A stretch of DNA of 64,000 nt from Pseudomonas sp. RIT409 (GCF_003052515.2 NZ_QARE02000005.1:186001-250000); one strand, 5' to 3'. Shown: positions 17,589 to 27,167, counted from the stretch's first letter. The notes: a model not told the origin generated them from the letters alone. Numbers and translations: made by a program.

Positions 17589-19640
17589 TCACAACACGCT
17601 GACGTGGGTGCGCTGCGCCTGTTTGAGATAAGAGAGCAGCTCCCGTGCAGGCAGTGGCTTGCTGTAGAAATAGCCTTGCCCCTCGTGGCAACCCTCGGAA
17701 ATGATGTAGGCCTCTTGTTCCGCGGTTTCCACGCCTTCGGCAATGACCTGCATCCCGAGGCTTTTGCCCAACTGAATGATCGCCCGCACGATCGTCGCGT
17801 CGTCATCGTCATCGATGAGGTCTTGAACGAAGCTCTTGTCAATCTTGATCTTGTCCAGCGGCAGACTTTTCAGGTAGCTCAAGGACGAGTAACCGGTACC
17901 GAAGTCGTCGATGGCGATCAGCGCGCCCGAGCGTCGCAGGCTGAGCAAATGCTGCGCCGCCGTGCTGATATCTTCCATCAGGCCGGTTTCCGTCACCTCC
18001 AGCTCCAGGCTGCGTGGCGGGAGGCGGTAGATCTGCAACAGATTGTTCACCACCCGAGGCAGTTCGGAGTGGTGAAGTTGCACGGTGGACAGGTTCACCG
18101 CCATGCGCAGCTCGGTGAAGCCCTGATCGTGCCATTCGCGCAATTGCTTGCAGGCCTGATCCAGCACCCATTCGCCGATGGCGATGATCGTGCCATTTTG
18201 TTCGGCCAGCGGAATGAATTGGTCAGGCGGCACGAAGCCGTGTTCAGGGTGTATCCAGCGGATCAGCGCCTCGACGCCCACCACGCGGTGGTCGCGGTAG
18301 CTGATCTGCGGCTGGTACACCAGATGAAACTGGTTGCGCACCAGCGCTTCGCGCAAGTCTTTCTCGAGCTCGCGGCGGCGACGCATTTCGCTGTCGACGC
18401 TGGCGATGTAGAACTGGTAGCGGTTGCGCGACCGGGTCTTGGCCAGGGTCATGGTCTGCTCGGCTTTCTGTAGCAGCTTTTCGGTGCTGTCGCCGTCCTC
18501 CGGAAACAGGGTGATACCGATGGTCGCCCTTAGACGGATTTCTTCACCGTCTACCGCGAAGGGAGCCTCAAGGTCGTCGAGAATGCTCTGCGCCAACTCG
18601 GCCGCTTCGTAGGGCTGCTCAATGTCAGCCTGGACCAGGGCGAACTGATCGCCGCCCAGGCGAGCCAAGGCACCGAGCCTGCCACTGTGGGCGCGCAGGC
18701 GGTCGGCCAGCGCGAGCAGTAACTGGTCGCCCGCCTGATAGCTGAATTGTTCGTTGATACCTTTGAAATCATCCAGGCCCACGCATAGCACCGCAACCCG
18801 ATGCTGGACGCGCCCGGCATCGATGAGGATCTTGTCCAGTTGGTTTTGCAATTGCTGGCGATTGGGCAGGCCGGTCAGGAAATCGTACTGCGCCATGCGT
18901 TGCAAGCTGGATTCGGCTTCATGGCGCAGATGCGTATTGCGCTCGATGGAGGCCAGCAACTGGTTGGCAGTCGTGACCCAGATGCCCAACTCGTTCCTTT
19001 CATGGCCCTTGAGCAGCGGGAGCTGATGCTCGCTGGGGCGGTCGGGGTTGATGCTGGTCAGGTGCTCGATGATGCGCGACAAGGGCTTGGTCAGCAGCCA
19101 GTGATAGACCAGGTAAAGCACCAGCCCCATCGCCAACGCACGCAATACCCCGGAAATGAAGATGATCATCGAATTGAGCAGAAAACCCTCACCGTAGGTG
19201 GCGGTGTCCAGGGTGATGCGCAAGTCGCCGTAGTATTCGCTGTAGGGGCTGCGGCCCACCAGTTGGGTCGTGAAACTGCGTTCCTGGCCGAGAATCAGAT
19301 CGGTCAGCCAACGGGTGGGAGACGATTTGAGATCGCGGGACTTTTCAGCCAGCAGCGTTTCGTTCGGGTGGCCGATGGAGGCCATGCGCACGGCCTTGTC
19401 TTGAAACAGGCCTTCGATGACCTGCATGCCCATCTCCCGGTCCAGGCTATAAACAGCCTGAGTCGATGGGTCGCGGAACATGTCCAGAATCCGGTCGGCG
19501 TCCGTGGCGACGGCCTGTCGCGTCTTGTAGGCGTCGTAGACGATTTGCGCGCAACTGAGCACGACGCCCACCACCAGCGCCGACAACAACACCACACGCA
19601 GCAGCTTCACCGACAAGCTGTTTTTGAGTTCCAGCTTCAA
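17589..19640 (-). CDS. bifA: c-di-GMP phosphodiesterase BifA (degenerate GGDEF plus EAL)
   Basis: A 683-residue inner-membrane protein. Two transmembrane helices (about residues 10-32 and 155-178) flank a periplasmic sensor loop; a HAMP-like region, GGDEF domain and EAL domain follow. The diguanylate cyclase site is degenerate (GGDQF instead of GGDEF), while the EAL domain keeps EALIRW, DDFGTGYSS and the other metal ligands. This is the signature of P. aeruginosa BifA, which hydrolyses c-di-GMP and promotes swarming over biofilm formation. Its position beside sodB and the imelysin gene matches that genome. SadC, its usual synthetic antagonist, is 29 kb downstream in this window. Confidence 0.93.
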   Translation of the reverse strand: MKLELKNSLSVKLLRVVLLSALVVGVVLSCAQIVYDAYKTRQAVATDADRILDMFRDPSTQAVYSLDREMGMQVIEGLFQDKAVRMASIGHPNETLLAEKSRDLKSSPTRWLTDLILGQERSFTTQLVGRSPYSEYYGDLRITLDTATYGEGFLLNSMIIFISGVLRALAMGLVLYLVYHWLLTKPLSRIIEHLTSINPDRPSEHQLPLLKGHERNELGIWVTTANQLLASIERNTHLRHEAESSLQRMAQYDFLTGLPNRQQLQNQLDKILIDAGRVQHRVAVLCVGLDDFKGINEQFSYQAGDQLLLALADRLRAHSGRLGALARLGGDQFALVQADIEQPYEAAELAQSILDDLEAPFAVDGEEIRLRATIGITLFPEDGDSTEKLLQKAEQTMTLAKTRSRNRYQFYIASVDSEMRRRRELEKDLREALVRNQFHLVYQPQISYRDHRVVGVEALIRWIHPEHGFVPPDQFIPLAEQNGTIIAIGEWVLDQACKQLREWHDQGFTELRMAVNLSTVQLHHSELPRVVNNLLQIYRLPPRSLELEVTETGLMEDISTAAQHLLSLRRSGALIAIDDFGTGYSSLSYLKSLPLDKIKIDKSFVQDLIDDDDDATIVRAIIQLGKSLGMQVIAEGVETAEQEAYIISEGCHEGQGYFYSKPLPARELLSYLKQAQRTHVSVL

Positions 19641-19889
19641 ATGGCCATTCCTTCATCCATGCTGATAGCGGGTGACGTAACAAGCATTGGCAATACCGCG
19701 CCAAGGGTCAAGGGGTTGGGAGACCCCAGGACCCGTTTCACTCAGCATACGATTCCCATGGGGGCGATCAGGGCTGTCGGTACTGTGTCGGTAACTTCGG
19801 AGCGGAACTTGAGCGTCGTTTCGTCGACTCCGACCGAACCTGATATTAGTCCGCTATCGTTGTCTGACAATACATAAACCGGAATGCAA

Positions 19890-19922
19890 GGCAAAAAAAA
19901 ACCCGGACGCGCCGGGTTTTTC
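19890..19922 (-). terminator. Intrinsic terminator of sodB
   Basis: A stem AAAACCCGG / CCGGGTTTT around ACGCG, with a long A-run on the left that reads as T on the minus strand. It ends 14 nt beyond the sodB stop and may also work in the other direction. Confidence 0.92.
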
Positions 19923-19935
19923 GATTTGAAGCCAA

Positions 19936-20532
19936 TCAGGCGGTGAATGCCTTGCCTTCGAACTGCTCGGCAACGAACTTCCAGTTCACCAGGTTCCAGA
20001 ACGCCTCGACGTATTTTGGACGCAGGTTGCGGTAGTCGATGTAGTAAGCGTGCTCCCAGACGTCGCAGGTCAGCAGCGGAGTGTCGCCGTTGGTCAGCGG
20101 GTTGCCTGCACCGATGGTGCTTGCCAGGGCCAGAGAGCCGTCAGCTTTTTTCACCAGCCAGCCCCAGCCGGAGCCGAAGGTGCCGATGGACGTCTTGCTG
20201 AACTCTTCTTTGAATTTGTCGAAGGAACCGAATGCCGCGTTGATGGCGTCAGCCAGTGCACCGGTCGGTTGGCCGCCAGCGTTCGGTGCCAGGCAGTTCC
20301 AGTAAAAGGTGTGGTTCCAGACCTGAGCGGCGTTGTTGAAGATACCGCCCGAGGAAGACTTGACGATTTCTTCCAGCGTCTTGCCTTCGAACTCGGTGCC
20401 TGGGACCAGGTTATTCAGGTTCACGACATAGGTGTTGTGGTGTTTGTCGTGGTGATATTCCAGCGTTTCCTTGGAGATGTGCGGTGCCAGGGCGTCATGA
20501 GCGTAAGGCAGCGGCGGCAATTCGAAAGCCAT
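19936..20532 (-). CDS. sodB: Iron superoxide dismutase SodB
   Basis: A 198-residue Fe-type SOD, which dismutates superoxide in the cytoplasm. Metal ligands His27, His74, Asp157 and His161 are all present ([28 protein letters not shown]), and the Fe-type marker region [11 protein letters not shown] is intact. Length is standard for a dimeric bacterial Fe-SOD. An AGGAGAATT ribosome site precedes the ATG. The gene appears monocistronic, with its own terminator and a 238-bp upstream gap. In Pseudomonas sodB is iron-dependent through the PrrF small RNAs; I did not map a PrrF pairing site. Confidence 0.98.
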   Translation of the reverse strand: MAFELPPLPYAHDALAPHISKETLEYHHDKHHNTYVVNLNNLVPGTEFEGKTLEEIVKSSSGGIFNNAAQVWNHTFYWNCLAPNAGGQPTGALADAINAAFGSFDKFKEEFSKTSIGTFGSGWGWLVKKADGSLALASTIGAGNPLTNGDTPLLTCDVWEHAYYIDYRNLRPKYVEAFWNLVNWKFVAEQFEGKAFTA

Positions 20533-20770
20533 GGTAATTCTCCTAATCAGGTCAGGTTGCGGTTAGCGCAAGGCCGATCACGGACGGCCAGACAGAATAC
20601 GCCGACGAGTTTTTACTCTTTGCGACGCAGGGGCTGGATCATAGCACCGGGTCCGGCCCATAACCACGCAACAACTGTGTGGGATAGAGGTTCCGGCGAC
20701 GTGCAAGGATTTGACGACAGGTGTCGGCTCCCGCTGCGCAAAACCGGCGCAACCCTGCTGCCCGACAGCG

Positions 20771-21373
20771 TTAAACCGTTCTGATCAACTGCACCGCGAC
20801 GCTGAACATCATCGCCGCCACCATCAGATCCAACAGCCGCCAGGTCGCCGGGCGAGCGAGCCAAGGTGCCAGCCAAGCCGCACCGACCGCCAGGGTGGAG
20901 AACCACACCAACGATGCACTGGCGGCGCCTGCCACGTAGGCGCCGGGTTCAGCCTGCTGAGCACCGAGGGTGCCGATCAGCAGAACGGTGTCGAGGTACA
21001 CATGAGGATTGAGCAAGGTCACTGCCAGTGCCGTCAGCAGGACCGCTCGACGCGAGCGCTGGCCCTGGCCGTCACCTTGCCGCAGGCTTTGCGGCGAGAG
21101 CGCGCGGCGCAGGGCCTGAGTGCCATACCACAGCAGAAACGCTACTCCGCCCCAGCGAGCCACCGCCAGCAATGTGGGGCTGTGAGCGAGCACATTGGCC
21201 AGTCCGAACACGCCGGCCGTCACCAAGATTCCATCACACACAATGCACAGCACGGCGACAGACAGATGGTGTTCACGGCGCAGGCTTTGCGCGAGTACGT
21301 AAGCGTTCTGGGTGCCAATCGCGACGATCAGGCCGAAGGCCACCAACAATCCGTTGAAATAGCTTTGCCACAT
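20771..21373 (-). CDS. argO: LysE/ArgO-family amino-acid exporter
   Basis: A 200-residue membrane protein with about six hydrophobic helices and the LysE-type N-terminus GLLVAFGLIVAIGTQNAYVL. The conserved NPHVYLDT segment lies mid-protein. The family exports arginine or lysine and their toxic analogues. It is divergent from an ArgP-like LysR regulator with a 108-bp shared promoter region, the usual layout for argO and argP, which supports arginine/lysine export over other LysE-family roles. Substrate assignment is inference from this context. Confidence 0.83.
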   Translation of the reverse strand: MWQSYFNGLLVAFGLIVAIGTQNAYVLAQSLRREHHLSVAVLCIVCDGILVTAGVFGLANVLAHSPTLLAVARWGGVAFLLWYGTQALRRALSPQSLRQGDGQGQRSRRAVLLTALAVTLLNPHVYLDTVLLIGTLGAQQAEPGAYVAGAASASLVWFSTLAVGAAWLAPWLARPATWRLLDLMVAAMMFSVAVQLIRTV

Positions 21374-21481
21374 GACTTCCGGGCTCCTGGGTTCGTGTGT
21401 GCGATGGACAGAGGTGGCCAGTGTGGCGGGATTGCCTGTATAAGAAAAACCAATACTGCTGATTACTCATTAGGAAAAATG

Positions 21482-22381
21482 ATGTTCGATTACAAACTGC
21501 TCGCCGCGTTGGCGGCCGTTATCGAGCAAGCCGGTTTCGAACGCGCCGCACAGGTCTTGGGGTTGTCGCAGTCGGCAGTCTCGCAGCGCATCAAGTTGCT
21601 GGAGGCACGCGTCGGCCAACCGGTGCTGGTGCGCGTCACTCCGCCGACCCCGACGGAGATTGGCCAGCGTCTACTCAACCATGTTCAACAGGTCCGGCTG
21701 CTGGAACGCGATCTGCAGAGCGTCGTGCCCGCGCTGGATGAAGGCGGTGCACCCGAGCGGTTGCGAATCGCGCTCAACGCCGACAGCCTGGCGACTTGGT
21801 GGGCGGCGGCAGTGGGGGATTTCTGCGCCGAGCACCAGATGCTGACCGACCTGGTGGTCGAGGACCAGGATGTGGGTCTCAAGCGCATGCGGGCGGGTGA
21901 AGTGGCGGCGTGTCTGTGTGCCAGTGAGCGGCCGGTGGCCGGAGCGCGCAGCCTGTTATTGGGCGCGATGCGCTATCGTGCGTTGGCCAGCCCTGAATTC
22001 ATCGCGCGTCATTTTCCCAACGGTGTGACGCCGCAGGCGCTCGCGCTCACGCCGGCACTGGTGTTCGGGCCGGACGATTACCTTCAGCATCGCTACATGG
22101 CGTCGCTGGGCATCGAGGGCAGCTTTCAGCATCACCTGTGCCCGTCCTCCGAAGGGTTCATGCGCATGACCGAGGCTGGCATGGCGTGGGGTTTGGTGCC
22201 CGAGATGCAGGTTCGCCAGCAACTGGCGAACGGCAGGTTGGTGGAGTTGTTCGCCGAGCGCTGCATCGATGTACCGTTGTACTGGCATCATTGGCGCAAT
22301 GGTGGGCAGTTGTTGGCTCGCTTCACCGAACATCTGGCGAACAAAGCGAAGCAGTGGCTAGTGCCGCTGGACCAGCAGTGA
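21482..22381 (+). CDS. argP: LysR-type regulator ArgP (IciA)
   Basis: A 299-residue LysR-family regulator. The N-terminal helix-turn-helix (AAVIEQAGFERAAQVLGLSQ then SAVSQRIKLLEARVGQPV) is followed by a two-lobed effector-binding domain. The ATG at 21482 gives good spacing from TAGGAAA; an ATG one codon earlier is too close to it. ArgP activates arginine export genes in response to arginine or lysine, and the divergent argO-like gene is its probable target. In P. aeruginosa the same position is annotated iciA. Confidence 0.86.
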   Translation: MFDYKLLAALAAVIEQAGFERAAQVLGLSQSAVSQRIKLLEARVGQPVLVRVTPPTPTEIGQRLLNHVQQVRLLERDLQSVVPALDEGGAPERLRIALNADSLATWWAAAVGDFCAEHQMLTDLVVEDQDVGLKRMRAGEVAACLCASERPVAGARSLLLGAMRYRALASPEFIARHFPNGVTPQALALTPALVFGPDDYLQHRYMASLGIEGSFQHHLCPSSEGFMRMTEAGMAWGLVPEMQVRQQLANGRLVELFAERCIDVPLYWHHWRNGGQLLARFTEHLANKAKQWLVPLDQQ

Positions 22382-22410
22382 GCGTCAAGAATGTCTGATT
22401 CACGTAATTA

Positions 22411-22455
22411 CTGCAGCCAACCGGCGACCTTGGGTCGTGATTGAATTGGCTGCAG
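22411..22455. repeat. 10-bp perfect inverted repeat between argP and the SDR gene
   Basis: CTGCAGCCAA (22411-22420) and TTGGCTGCAG (22446-22455) are perfect complements separated by 25 nt. No T-run follows, so it is not a standard terminator. It lies 22-66 nt upstream of the next start codon and could be an operator or mRNA leader hairpin. Confidence 0.55.
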
Positions 22456-22476
22456 CCAGTCAAAACGGAGCGGTAC

Positions 22477-23475
22477 ATGAAGATTCTGGTCACCGGCGCA
22501 AGCGGCTTTATCGGCGGACGCTTTGCGCGTTTTGCGTTGGAGCAGGGGTTTAGCGTCCGGGTCAACGGCCGTCGTGCGCAAGGCGTCGAACACCTGGTCC
22601 AGCGTGGCGCCGAATTCATCCCAGGCGACCTGAACGATCCAGAACGGGTGCTGGCGCTGTGCGAAGACGTGGAGGCGGTGGTGCATTGCGCCGGTGCGGT
22701 GGGGACGTGGGGCAGCTACCAGCATTTCCTTCAAGGCAATGTTCAGGTCACCGAAAACGTGGTCGAGGCGTGCCTCAAGCAGAGGGTGCGTCGGCTGGTG
22801 CACCTGTCCTCGCCGTCGATTTATTTCGATGGCAAATCACACGTGGGTATCCGTGAAGAGCAGGTGCCCAAGCGGTTTCACAATCACTACGCCGCCACCA
22901 AGTACCTCGCCGAGCAGAAGGTGTTTGGCGCCGAAGAGTTCGGCCTGGAGGTCATTGCGCTGCGTCCTCGATTCGTCACCGGCGCGGGTGACAACAGCAT
23001 TTTCCCGCGGTTGATGCAGATGCAGGCCAGAAAACGTTTGTCGATCATCGGCAATGGCCTGAACAAAGTGGACTTCACCAGCATCCAGAACCTGAACGAG
23101 GCGCTGCTCAGCAGTTTGCTGGCGACTGGGTCGGCGCTGGGCAAGGCCTACAACATCAGCAACGGCACGCCGATCCCGATCTGGGACGTGGTGAACTACG
23201 TGATGCGCAAAATGGAGTTGCCACCGGTCACGCGTTACCGCGCGTACGCCTTGGGTTACAGCGCAGCGGTGGTCAACGAGACGGCATGCAGGCTTTGGCC
23301 AGGCCGGCCTGAACCCACGCTGTCGCGAATGGGAATGCAGGTGATGAGCCGAGATTTCACCCTCGATATCAGCCGCGCCCAGTATTATCTCGACTACCAG
23401 CCCAAGGTCAGCGTCTGGACCGCCCTGGACGAGTTCTGTGGTTGGTGGAAAGCGACGCACGGGACGGGTGTATAA
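22477..23475 (+). CDS. NAD(P)-dependent epimerase/dehydratase-like oxidoreductase (extended SDR)
   Basis: A 332-residue extended short-chain dehydrogenase. The Rossmann motif TGASGFIGG is at residues 6-14 and the catalytic YxxxK appears as NHYAATKYLAEQ, with Ser upstream in HLSSPSIYF. The sequence resembles sugar epimerase/3-beta-HSD-type enzymes, but the substrate cannot be told. The ATG at 22477 follows CGGAG and is preferred to a TTG 12 codons earlier that falls in an inverted repeat. It corresponds in position to P. aeruginosa PA4361. Likely cytoplasmic. Confidence 0.8.
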   Translation: MKILVTGASGFIGGRFARFALEQGFSVRVNGRRAQGVEHLVQRGAEFIPGDLNDPERVLALCEDVEAVVHCAGAVGTWGSYQHFLQGNVQVTENVVEACLKQRVRRLVHLSSPSIYFDGKSHVGIREEQVPKRFHNHYAATKYLAEQKVFGAEEFGLEVIALRPRFVTGAGDNSIFPRLMQMQARKRLSIIGNGLNKVDFTSIQNLNEALLSSLLATGSALGKAYNISNGTPIPIWDVVNYVMRKMELPPVTRYRAYALGYSAAVVNETACRLWPGRPEPTLSRMGMQVMSRDFTLDISRAQYYLDYQPKVSVWTALDEFCGWWKATHGTGV

Positions 23476-23556
23476 AACGCCCGGCGTTGCGGACGGTCAC
23501 AAGGTTCGGCGGGTCGAGTCCGCCTTCAAGATTCAACGGATTTCAAAGGTAACCCC

Positions 23557-24417
23557 ATGCGTAAAGATCCGTATGACGACATCGACGACGTGCCCAGCCT
23601 CAGTGCCAAGGACGATGACGATGATTTCATTCCCGACGCCAAGACTCGCGAGCGGACCACGGTCTATTCGCGGACCACGCCGGTGGTCAAGGTCAAGGCG
23701 CCCGGGACAGGTGCCTTGTGGGCATTGATCGGCGCGCTGTTCATCGCCTTCTGCGGACTGGGTTGGTGGAGCTTCCAGCAGGTCTCGCTGATGGAGCAGC
23801 AATTGGTGGCGACTCAGGAAAGCTTTGCGCGCATCAGCGAAGAGGCTGCCGGGCGACTGCAGGACATCTCCGGCAAATTCAACGCCAGTGAGTCGGAAGC
23901 CAACAGTGGCGGCGAAGCGCTCAAAGCGCAGATCAAGCAGTTGCAGGATCAACTGGCTGATCAGAGCCGGCAGCAGCAGGGTGTGGCAGGGGCGCAGGGT
24001 GGTTTGGACAAGCGTCTGGAGCAGATCACCAGCCAGGTCGCGGCGCAGCAGGCGACCACTCAGCAAGTGCAGGACCAGCTCAAGACGATTACCACCGAGC
24101 TTGCGGCGTTGAAGGCAGCGATGCCGGACGGCAAATCGGCCCAGACTGAGCAGGATCGGCTCGATACGCAGCTCAAAAGTCTGGCTGCGGACGTGGCGAA
24201 CCTGAAGAAAAGCAACAACAGTCAGGCGATCGAACGGCTCGAACAGGACATGATTGTGCTCAAGAGCGAACAGGATAATCGTTCGGCGCAGCCGACTTCT
24301 TCGGGGGCGAGCACTCAGGAATTCGACGCGTTTCGCGGGCAGATGACACGCAATCTGAATACGCTGCAGAGCCAGATTCAGACGTTGTCGCAGCAAATCA
24401 ACGCGCGGGGGCAGTAG
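23557..24417 (+). CDS. Single-pass membrane protein with periplasmic coiled coil
   Basis: A 286-residue protein of unknown function. Residues 1-25 are strongly acidic (DDIDDVPSLSAKDDDDD), then a basic stretch and one transmembrane helix at about residues 50-72 (GALWALIGALFIAFCGLGWW). The remainder is Gln/Ala-rich with heptad-like spacing, predicted long coiled coil to the C-terminus. The layout (acidic cytoplasmic tail, helix, periplasmic coiled coil) suggests a structural or scaffold role in the envelope. It follows the SDR gene by 81 nt on the same strand and is conserved at this position in P. aeruginosa (PA4360 region). Confidence 0.75.
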   Translation: MRKDPYDDIDDVPSLSAKDDDDDFIPDAKTRERTTVYSRTTPVVKVKAPGTGALWALIGALFIAFCGLGWWSFQQVSLMEQQLVATQESFARISEEAAGRLQDISGKFNASESEANSGGEALKAQIKQLQDQLADQSRQQQGVAGAQGGLDKRLEQITSQVAAQQATTQQVQDQLKTITTELAALKAAMPDGKSAQTEQDRLDTQLKSLAADVANLKKSNNSQAIERLEQDMIVLKSEQDNRSAQPTSSGASTQEFDAFRGQMTRNLNTLQSQIQTLSQQINARGQ

Positions 24418-24442
24418 GTTCCCGCCGCATCGTTACGCCGAG

Positions 24443-24489
24443 GCCCTTCAGCCCTCTGCGCGAGCATGCCCGCGATGAGGGTGAAGGGC
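24443..24489. repeat. Single REP-like hairpin
   Basis: GCCCTTCAGCCCTC and GAGGGTGAAGGGC form a long stem whose loop holds the REP-type core GCGCGAGCATGCCCGCGA. It sits between two convergent genes and may also insulate transcription. Unlike the two BIME-like pairs elsewhere in the window it is a lone unit. Confidence 0.75.
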
Positions 24490-24508
24490 ATCAACGTCAT
24501 ATGACGAC

Positions 24509-25558
24509 TTACAGCGTCGGATAATCCAGATACCCGACCGGACCCTTAGCGTAGAAGGTCTCAGGATGCGGCTCGTTCAGCGGCGCATCCTTGGCCAGGC
24601 GCGCAGGCAGGTCGGGGTTGGCGATGAAAGGTACGCCGAAGGCCACGGCGTCGGCCTTGCCCTCTGCCAGCCAAGCGTTCGCGCTTTCCTTGGTGAATTT
24701 TTCGTTGGCGATGAACACGCCACCGAAGGCCTGTTTCAAACGTGGCGCGAGGCTGTCGTCCAGTTCACGTTCGCGGGCGCAGATAAAGGCGATACCGCGT
24801 TTGCCCAATTCCGAGGCCACGTAGGTGAACGTCTCGGCCAAGTTGTCGTCGCCCATGTCGTGGGCATCGGCGCGAGGTGCCAGATGCACGCCGACGCGAC
24901 CAGCGCCCCAGACTTCAATCGCCGCATCAGTCACCTCCAGCAGCAGCCGTGCCCGATTTTCCAGCGAGCCGCCGTAGGCATCGGTGCGGTGGTTGGTACT
25001 GCTTTGCAGGAACTGGTCGAGCAGGTAACCGTTAGCGCCGTGAATCTCGACGCCATCGAAGCCAGCAGCCTTGGCGTTTTCTGCCCCCACGCGGTAAGCC
25101 TCGACGATGTCGGCGATTTCAGCCGTTTCCAGGGCACGTGGTGTCGGGAAGTCGACCTGTGGGCGAATCAGGCTGACGTGACCTTTTGGCTGGATGGCGC
25201 TCGGCGCCACGGGAGCTTCGCCGTTCAGATAACTGGTGTGGGACACGCGGCCCACATGCCACAACTGCAGCACGATCTTGCCACCGGCGGCGTGAACGGC
25301 CTTGGTGATGTTGCTCCAGCCGCGAACCTGGTCGTTGGACCAGATGCCGGGGGTGTCCGGGTAGCCCACGCCCATTGGCGTGACGGAGGTGGCTTCGCTG
25401 ATGATCAGACCAGCCGAGGCGCGCTGAACGTAGTACTCGGCCATCATCGCGTTTGGGACGCGACCTTCGTCGGCGCGGCAGCGGGTCAGCGGGGCCATGA
25501 TGATGCGGTTGCTCAGGTCCAGTTCGCCGATCTTGATCGGGTCAAAAATCGTGGTCAT
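24509..25558 (-). CDS. xenB: Xenobiotic reductase XenB (Old Yellow Enzyme family)
   Basis: A 349-residue flavoprotein TIM barrel that uses NAD(P)H to reduce activated alkenes, nitro compounds and nitrate esters. It has the FMN-binding MAPLTRCRADE region including the Cys that tunes flavin potential, and the substrate-anion site HGANGYLLDQF with His and Asn. RTDAYGGSLENRARLLLEV is the family signature. The start at 25558 gives MTTIFDPIKIG, the length of Pseudomonas XenB. It is the last gene of a pyeR-pyeM-xenB operon as in P. aeruginosa. Confidence 0.9.
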   Translation of the reverse strand: MTTIFDPIKIGELDLSNRIIMAPLTRCRADEGRVPNAMMAEYYVQRASAGLIISEATSVTPMGVGYPDTPGIWSNDQVRGWSNITKAVHAAGGKIVLQLWHVGRVSHTSYLNGEAPVAPSAIQPKGHVSLIRPQVDFPTPRALETAEIADIVEAYRVGAENAKAAGFDGVEIHGANGYLLDQFLQSSTNHRTDAYGGSLENRARLLLEVTDAAIEVWGAGRVGVHLAPRADAHDMGDDNLAETFTYVASELGKRGIAFICARERELDDSLAPRLKQAFGGVFIANEKFTKESANAWLAEGKADAVAFGVPFIANPDLPARLAKDAPLNEPHPETFYAKGPVGYLDYPTL

Positions 25559-25639
25559 CGGAAGAATCCTCAATTGCAGTCGGTAAAAGGTTGAATCCGC
25601 AGTCGTTAACGCAAGTGCCGAAGCGCTGACTCGTAAGGC

Positions 25640-26806
25640 TCAGTTCGCTACAGCAGCCAGCCCGGCATCGCCGCGCTGACGGAAATTAATCAGGGTGACC
25701 AGTAAGGCCAGTACCGCCAGGGCGCCTGCGGCCAGTGGCACGCTGGTCAGGCCGAAACCGTGGGCGATGACACTGCCGCCGACCCACGCGCCCAAGGCGT
25801 TGCCGACGTTGAAGGCGCCGATGTTCAAGGTCGACACCAGATTCGGTGCGTCCTTGCCAAAGGTCACGACGTTGATTTGCAAGGCCGGCACCGCGGCGAA
25901 ACAGGCGACGGCCCAGAGGAACAACGTCACTTCGGCCGGAACCAGCGCAGCGCTGGTCCAGCTCAGGAGCGTCGATACCACGGCCATTGTGATGAACACG
26001 CCGATCAGCGTGGCGGCCAGGCGGCGATCTGCCAGTTTGCCGCCGAGGATATTGCCCACCGTCAGGCCAAGGCCGATCAGCATCAGGGTCCAGGTCACGC
26101 CGCGCGGCGAGACGCCTGTGACGTCGCCGAGCAACGGCGCGACGTAGGTGAACAGCGCAAACACCGAGGCTGCGAACAACGCGGTCATGCTCAGCGACAG
26201 CCAGATCCCGGCGCCTTTGAGCAGGGCCAGCTCAGCGCGCATATTGAGTTTTTCTTCATCGCGCTTGGCAGGCAGGAAGCGGATCAGGCCGATGAAGGCA
26301 ATCACGCCGATGACCGTCACGGCGAAGAAGGTCGAGCGCCAGCCCGCCTGTTGCCCGAGTGCAGTGCCCAGCGGCACGCCCAGCACGTTGGCCAGGGTCA
26401 GCCCGGTGAACATCAACGCGACGGCCGACGCCCGGCGATTGGCTGGCACCAGTCCGGCAGCGACTACCGAGCCGATGCCGAAGAATGCGCCGTGACACAG
26501 CGCGGTGACGACCCGGGCCAGCATCAGAATGGTGTAATCGGACGCTATCGCGCACAGAAGATTGCCGACGATGAAGATCCCCATCAGTGTGATGAGTGCG
26601 GCTTTGCGCGGCAGACGGGAGGTGGCCATGGCCATGAATGGCGCGCCAATGGCGACCCCCAATGCATAGCCGGTGACGAGCCAACCGGCGCCGGGAATGC
26701 TGACACCCAGGTCGGCGGCCACGTTGGGCAGCAGGCCCATGATGACGAACTCGGTGGTGCCGATGGCGAAGGCGCTCAGGGCCAGAATAAGTAGCGAAAG
26801 AGGCAC
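25640..26806 (-). CDS. pyeM: MFS transporter PyeM (arabinose-efflux type)
   Basis: A 388-residue major facilitator with 12 predicted helices and the DHA1/AraJ-type N-terminus LLILALSAFAIGTTEFVIMGLLPNV. The loop 2-3 motif A variant GAPFMAMATSRLPRK is present. The family exports sugars, drugs or metabolites; the substrate here is unknown. It is 34 nt downstream of the ArsR-family regulator gene and 81 nt upstream of xenB, all on the minus strand, reproducing the pyeR-pyeM-xenB operon that has been tied to biofilm formation in P. aeruginosa. Confidence 0.87.
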   Translation of the reverse strand: MPLSLLILALSAFAIGTTEFVIMGLLPNVAADLGVSIPGAGWLVTGYALGVAIGAPFMAMATSRLPRKAALITLMGIFIVGNLLCAIASDYTILMLARVVTALCHGAFFGIGSVVAAGLVPANRRASAVALMFTGLTLANVLGVPLGTALGQQAGWRSTFFAVTVIGVIAFIGLIRFLPAKRDEEKLNMRAELALLKGAGIWLSLSMTALFAASVFALFTYVAPLLGDVTGVSPRGVTWTLMLIGLGLTVGNILGGKLADRRLAATLIGVFITMAVVSTLLSWTSAALVPAEVTLFLWAVACFAAVPALQINVVTFGKDAPNLVSTLNIGAFNVGNALGAWVGGSVIAHGFGLTSVPLAAGALAVLALLVTLINFRQRGDAGLAAVAN

Positions 26807-26840
26807 AGTGCGTCTCCTGAATCCGTAGGGAAGCGTCAGC

Positions 26841-27143
26841 TCAAAGCTGTTCGTTCAAGTCGTGCAAAAACGCCTGAATGACGGCTTCGTCGCGTTTGAA
26901 GAAATGCCACTGCCCGTGCTTTTTGCTGGTGATCAGGCCGGCACGTTGCAGCTGTGACAGGTGAGCGGAGACCGTCGATTGCGAAAGACCTGCGCGCTGG
27001 TCGATCTGACCGGCGCAGACACCGCCTTCGAAGGAGTGTTGTTGGTCGGGAAAGCAGGTCGCCGGGTCTTTCAACCAGGCAAGGATCTGCCGACGGACCG
27101 GGTGTGCCAAAGCTTTTATTATGTCGTCGAGGTCGATAGGCAT
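26841..27143 (-). CDS. pyeR: ArsR-family repressor PyeR
   Basis: A 100-residue winged-helix regulator. The recognition helix region is AGLSQSTVSAHLSQLQRAGL followed by the wing ITSKKHGQWHFFKRD. Two Cys residues (Cys at DPATCF and at GGVCAG) flank a loop and could act as a redox switch or, less likely, bind metal. It is the first gene of the operon with the MFS pump and xenB. Several palindromes built on ATCGCGAT lie immediately upstream and fit autoregulation, as reported for PyeR. Confidence 0.87.
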   Translation of the reverse strand: MPIDLDDIIKALAHPVRRQILAWLKDPATCFPDQQHSFEGGVCAGQIDQRAGLSQSTVSAHLSQLQRAGLITSKKHGQWHFFKRDEAVIQAFLHDLNEQL

Positions 27144-27167
27144 GTCGTTCTCACGGGTGCGTAGCGG

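Noticed and set aside
20141..20160. Another TTTTTTCAC match suggesting a ColR box
   Set aside because: It lies inside the sodB coding region and the flanking bases do not fit the motif.
26961..27164. Short plus-strand frame over pyeR
   Set aside because: Lies wholly antisense to the regulator and its operator with no start signal.
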